NCBI GenBank assembly: GCA_937871355.1 | Contig: CALMPX010000379.1 | Coordinates: 1-6,193, forward strand | Source of the DNA: an uncultured Bdellovibrio sp. | GTDB lineage: Bacteria > Bdellovibrionota > Bdellovibrionia > Bdellovibrionales > Bdellovibrionaceae | Reading direction: 5' to 3' | Length of the DNA: 6,193 nt | Part shown: in pieces, positions 5,242-6,193 of the stretch | How the letters are laid out: the number at the start of each line of letters is the position of its first letter | Position numbering within the stretch: the first letter of the stretch is position 1 | Notes under the pieces: generated by a model | What the model saw: the letters and a program-made list of their open reading frames with translations, nothing else | Databases searched by the model: none | What the model was told of the DNA's origin: nothing | Translations under genes and position numbers: made by a program

Positions 5242-6193
5242 ATGAATTTAAAAAATCAGTGCAAAAAGCAGCTTCAAATTTTCCTCCGCCGAGTTTACAA
5301 AAACTACCAAGGCCAAGTCGCCATTTTTGTCGCTTTGATTTTTCAAATCGTTTTCATTTTGTTTGCGCTGATGATTAATGTGGGACTACTGGTTCATCAT
5401 AAAATTAATTTACAACAATCAACGGATTTAGCTGCGTACTACGGGGCGATGAAACAAGCAGAAATGCTCAATGTCGTAGCCCATGTTAATTTTCAAGTCC
5501 GTCAGGCTTATAAATTATTAACATGGCGTTACCGCATATTAGGAACGTTTGGAATGCAGAATCAAGCAGGCGGAGTCGATGTTGAATACCCTATTAAGCA
5601 TGAGCACGCATCAAACACCCTTGTTTACAATCCTGCCAGCGAAACTTTTGTTTGCCCGAACAACGGTTTAGGTCCAAACGATATTCCCTTTATGTGTTTA
5701 GGTCATTATGGATTTAATGATTATAATTCTCCACCTGAAACACTCGAAACATTTTGCAAAGCCAACTGCGGTCATTTTGATGGGGCTGCGACAACAATCG
5801 CTCAACTTTCTACAGCAGCTGTCGGTAAAAGTAAAGGCTATGATGACTTCGAAGTAGCCGATTATAATTCATACATCGTCGCTGCTAATAATAAACTTGA
5901 TGAGGTCTGTAAAGCGACCGGGCCGACCACATTGGCCCAGCTGGCCAAATTTTACCTCAGCTATTTGCAAGATGTTCACAACAAAATTTTGTTTATGAAA
6001 ATGATGATGGTGAACCTCAGCGCCGATGAAAAAGAGCAGCTTGATATTGAAGGCAAAAAAATCATCGATGGTGTTTCGGCCACTTTTAAAAATAATTTAA
6101 CTGAAGCCAACAACTCCAGCATGAAAGATAATATCTTTGAAACTTATAATAGTCTTTCATCGGCTCATGGGGGTGAATGTAATTATCCCACTG
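5242..6193 (+). CDS. TadE/TadG-like pilus-assembly family protein, N-terminal part (3' end outside window)
   Basis: The frame is open from ATG 5242-5244 to the window edge, 317 complete codons without a stop; an in-frame TAA at 5233-5235 makes this ATG the only plausible start. Residues 1-23 are basic and cytoplasmic. A Y22-Q-G-Q-V-A-I motif leads into one membrane helix (about 25-50), followed by a helical heptad-like stretch with L57-Q-Q-S-T-D-L-A-A-Y, the pattern seen at the N-terminus of TadE/TadG-like proteins (G-Q-x-x-x then A-x-D-x-A-A). Such proteins are anchored in the inner membrane and take part in Flp/Tad pilus assembly, with the large C-terminal part in the periplasm. The ectodomain here has cysteines at 138, 152, 172, 176, 223 and 313, which could form disulfides. 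No other tad genes are visible; they may lie to the right. Family call is moderate; the gene being real is well supported. Confidence 0.75.
   Translation, partial: MNLKNQCKKQLQIFLRRVYKNYQGQVAIFVALIFQIVFILFALMINVGLLVHHKINLQQSTDLAAYYGAMKQAEMLNVVAHVNFQVRQAYKLLTWRYRILGTFGMQNQAGGVDVEYPIKHEHASNTLVYNPASETFVCPNNGLGPNDIPFMCLGHYGFNDYNSPPETLETFCKANCGHFDGAATTIAQLSTAAVGKSKGYDDFEVADYNSYIVAANNKLDEVCKATGPTTLAQLAKFYLSYLQDVHNKILFMKMMMVNLSADEKEQLDIEGKKIIDGVSATFKNNLTEANNSSMKDNIFETYNSLSSAHGGECNYPT

Noticed and set aside
5085..5243. A 53-codon upstream extension of the exported-protein frame, starting at 5243 on the - strand
   Set aside because: The internal ATG at 5084 has a strong Shine-Dalgarno and a textbook signal peptide begins there. 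The extension overlaps the promoter region and the first bases of the divergent gene and would bury the signal peptide.
1..6193. CRISPR arrays, insertion sequences, tRNA/rRNA genes, defence or toxin-antitoxin systems
   Set aside because: No spaced direct repeats, terminal inverted repeats, transposase or nuclease motifs, or RNA-gene signatures were seen; gene content is ordinary envelope and metabolic chromosome.

Overview
The window reads as an ordinary AT-rich chromosomal stretch (roughly 40% GC by eye) of a Gram-negative bacterium. An outer-membrane beta-barrel protein, a TonB-family energy transducer and a cytoplasmic NagZ glucosaminidase together require an outer membrane and peptidoglycan recycling. 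A tandem cyclic-nucleotide-binding-like protein without a DNA-binding domain, a TadE/TadG-like pilus-assembly protein and a tiny Lys/Thr-rich protein make a Bdellovibrio-like (Bdellovibrionota) lineage my best guess. That placement is inference from gene content and protein style, not from a marker gene.

Layout, left to right. (1) 1-603, + strand: the 3' end of an outer-membrane beta-barrel protein gene, cut by the window edge. (2) 659-782, + strand: a very small basic-protein gene that looks frameshifted after about 22 codons, followed by an intrinsic terminator at 801-838. (3) 815-1951, - strand: a TonB-family protein, convergent with (2), whose stop codon sits in the loop of that terminator. 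(4) 1952-2071: a divergent intergenic region. (5) 2072-3163, + strand: a protein with two cyclic-nucleotide-binding folds and a TTG start. (6) 3171-4289, - strand: nagZ, converging on (5) with a 7-bp gap. (7) 4314-5084, - strand: an exported protein of unknown function, 24 bp upstream of nagZ and probably co-transcribed with it. (8) 5085-5241: a divergent intergenic region with a good candidate promoter pointing right. (9) 5242-6193, + strand: the 5' part of a TadE/TadG-like protein gene, open to the window's right edge.

The genes do not form one pathway. They share a cell-envelope theme: outer membrane barrel, TonB-type transducer, peptidoglycan recycling enzyme with an exported partner, and a pilus-assembly pseudopilin-like protein. 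I see no defence system, mobile element, CRISPR array or RNA gene, and no convincing new multi-gene system. The items most worth a second look are the apparent frameshift in the small basic gene, the near-leaderless promoter of the TadG-like gene, and the missing phosphate-binding arginine in both cyclic-nucleotide-binding folds.
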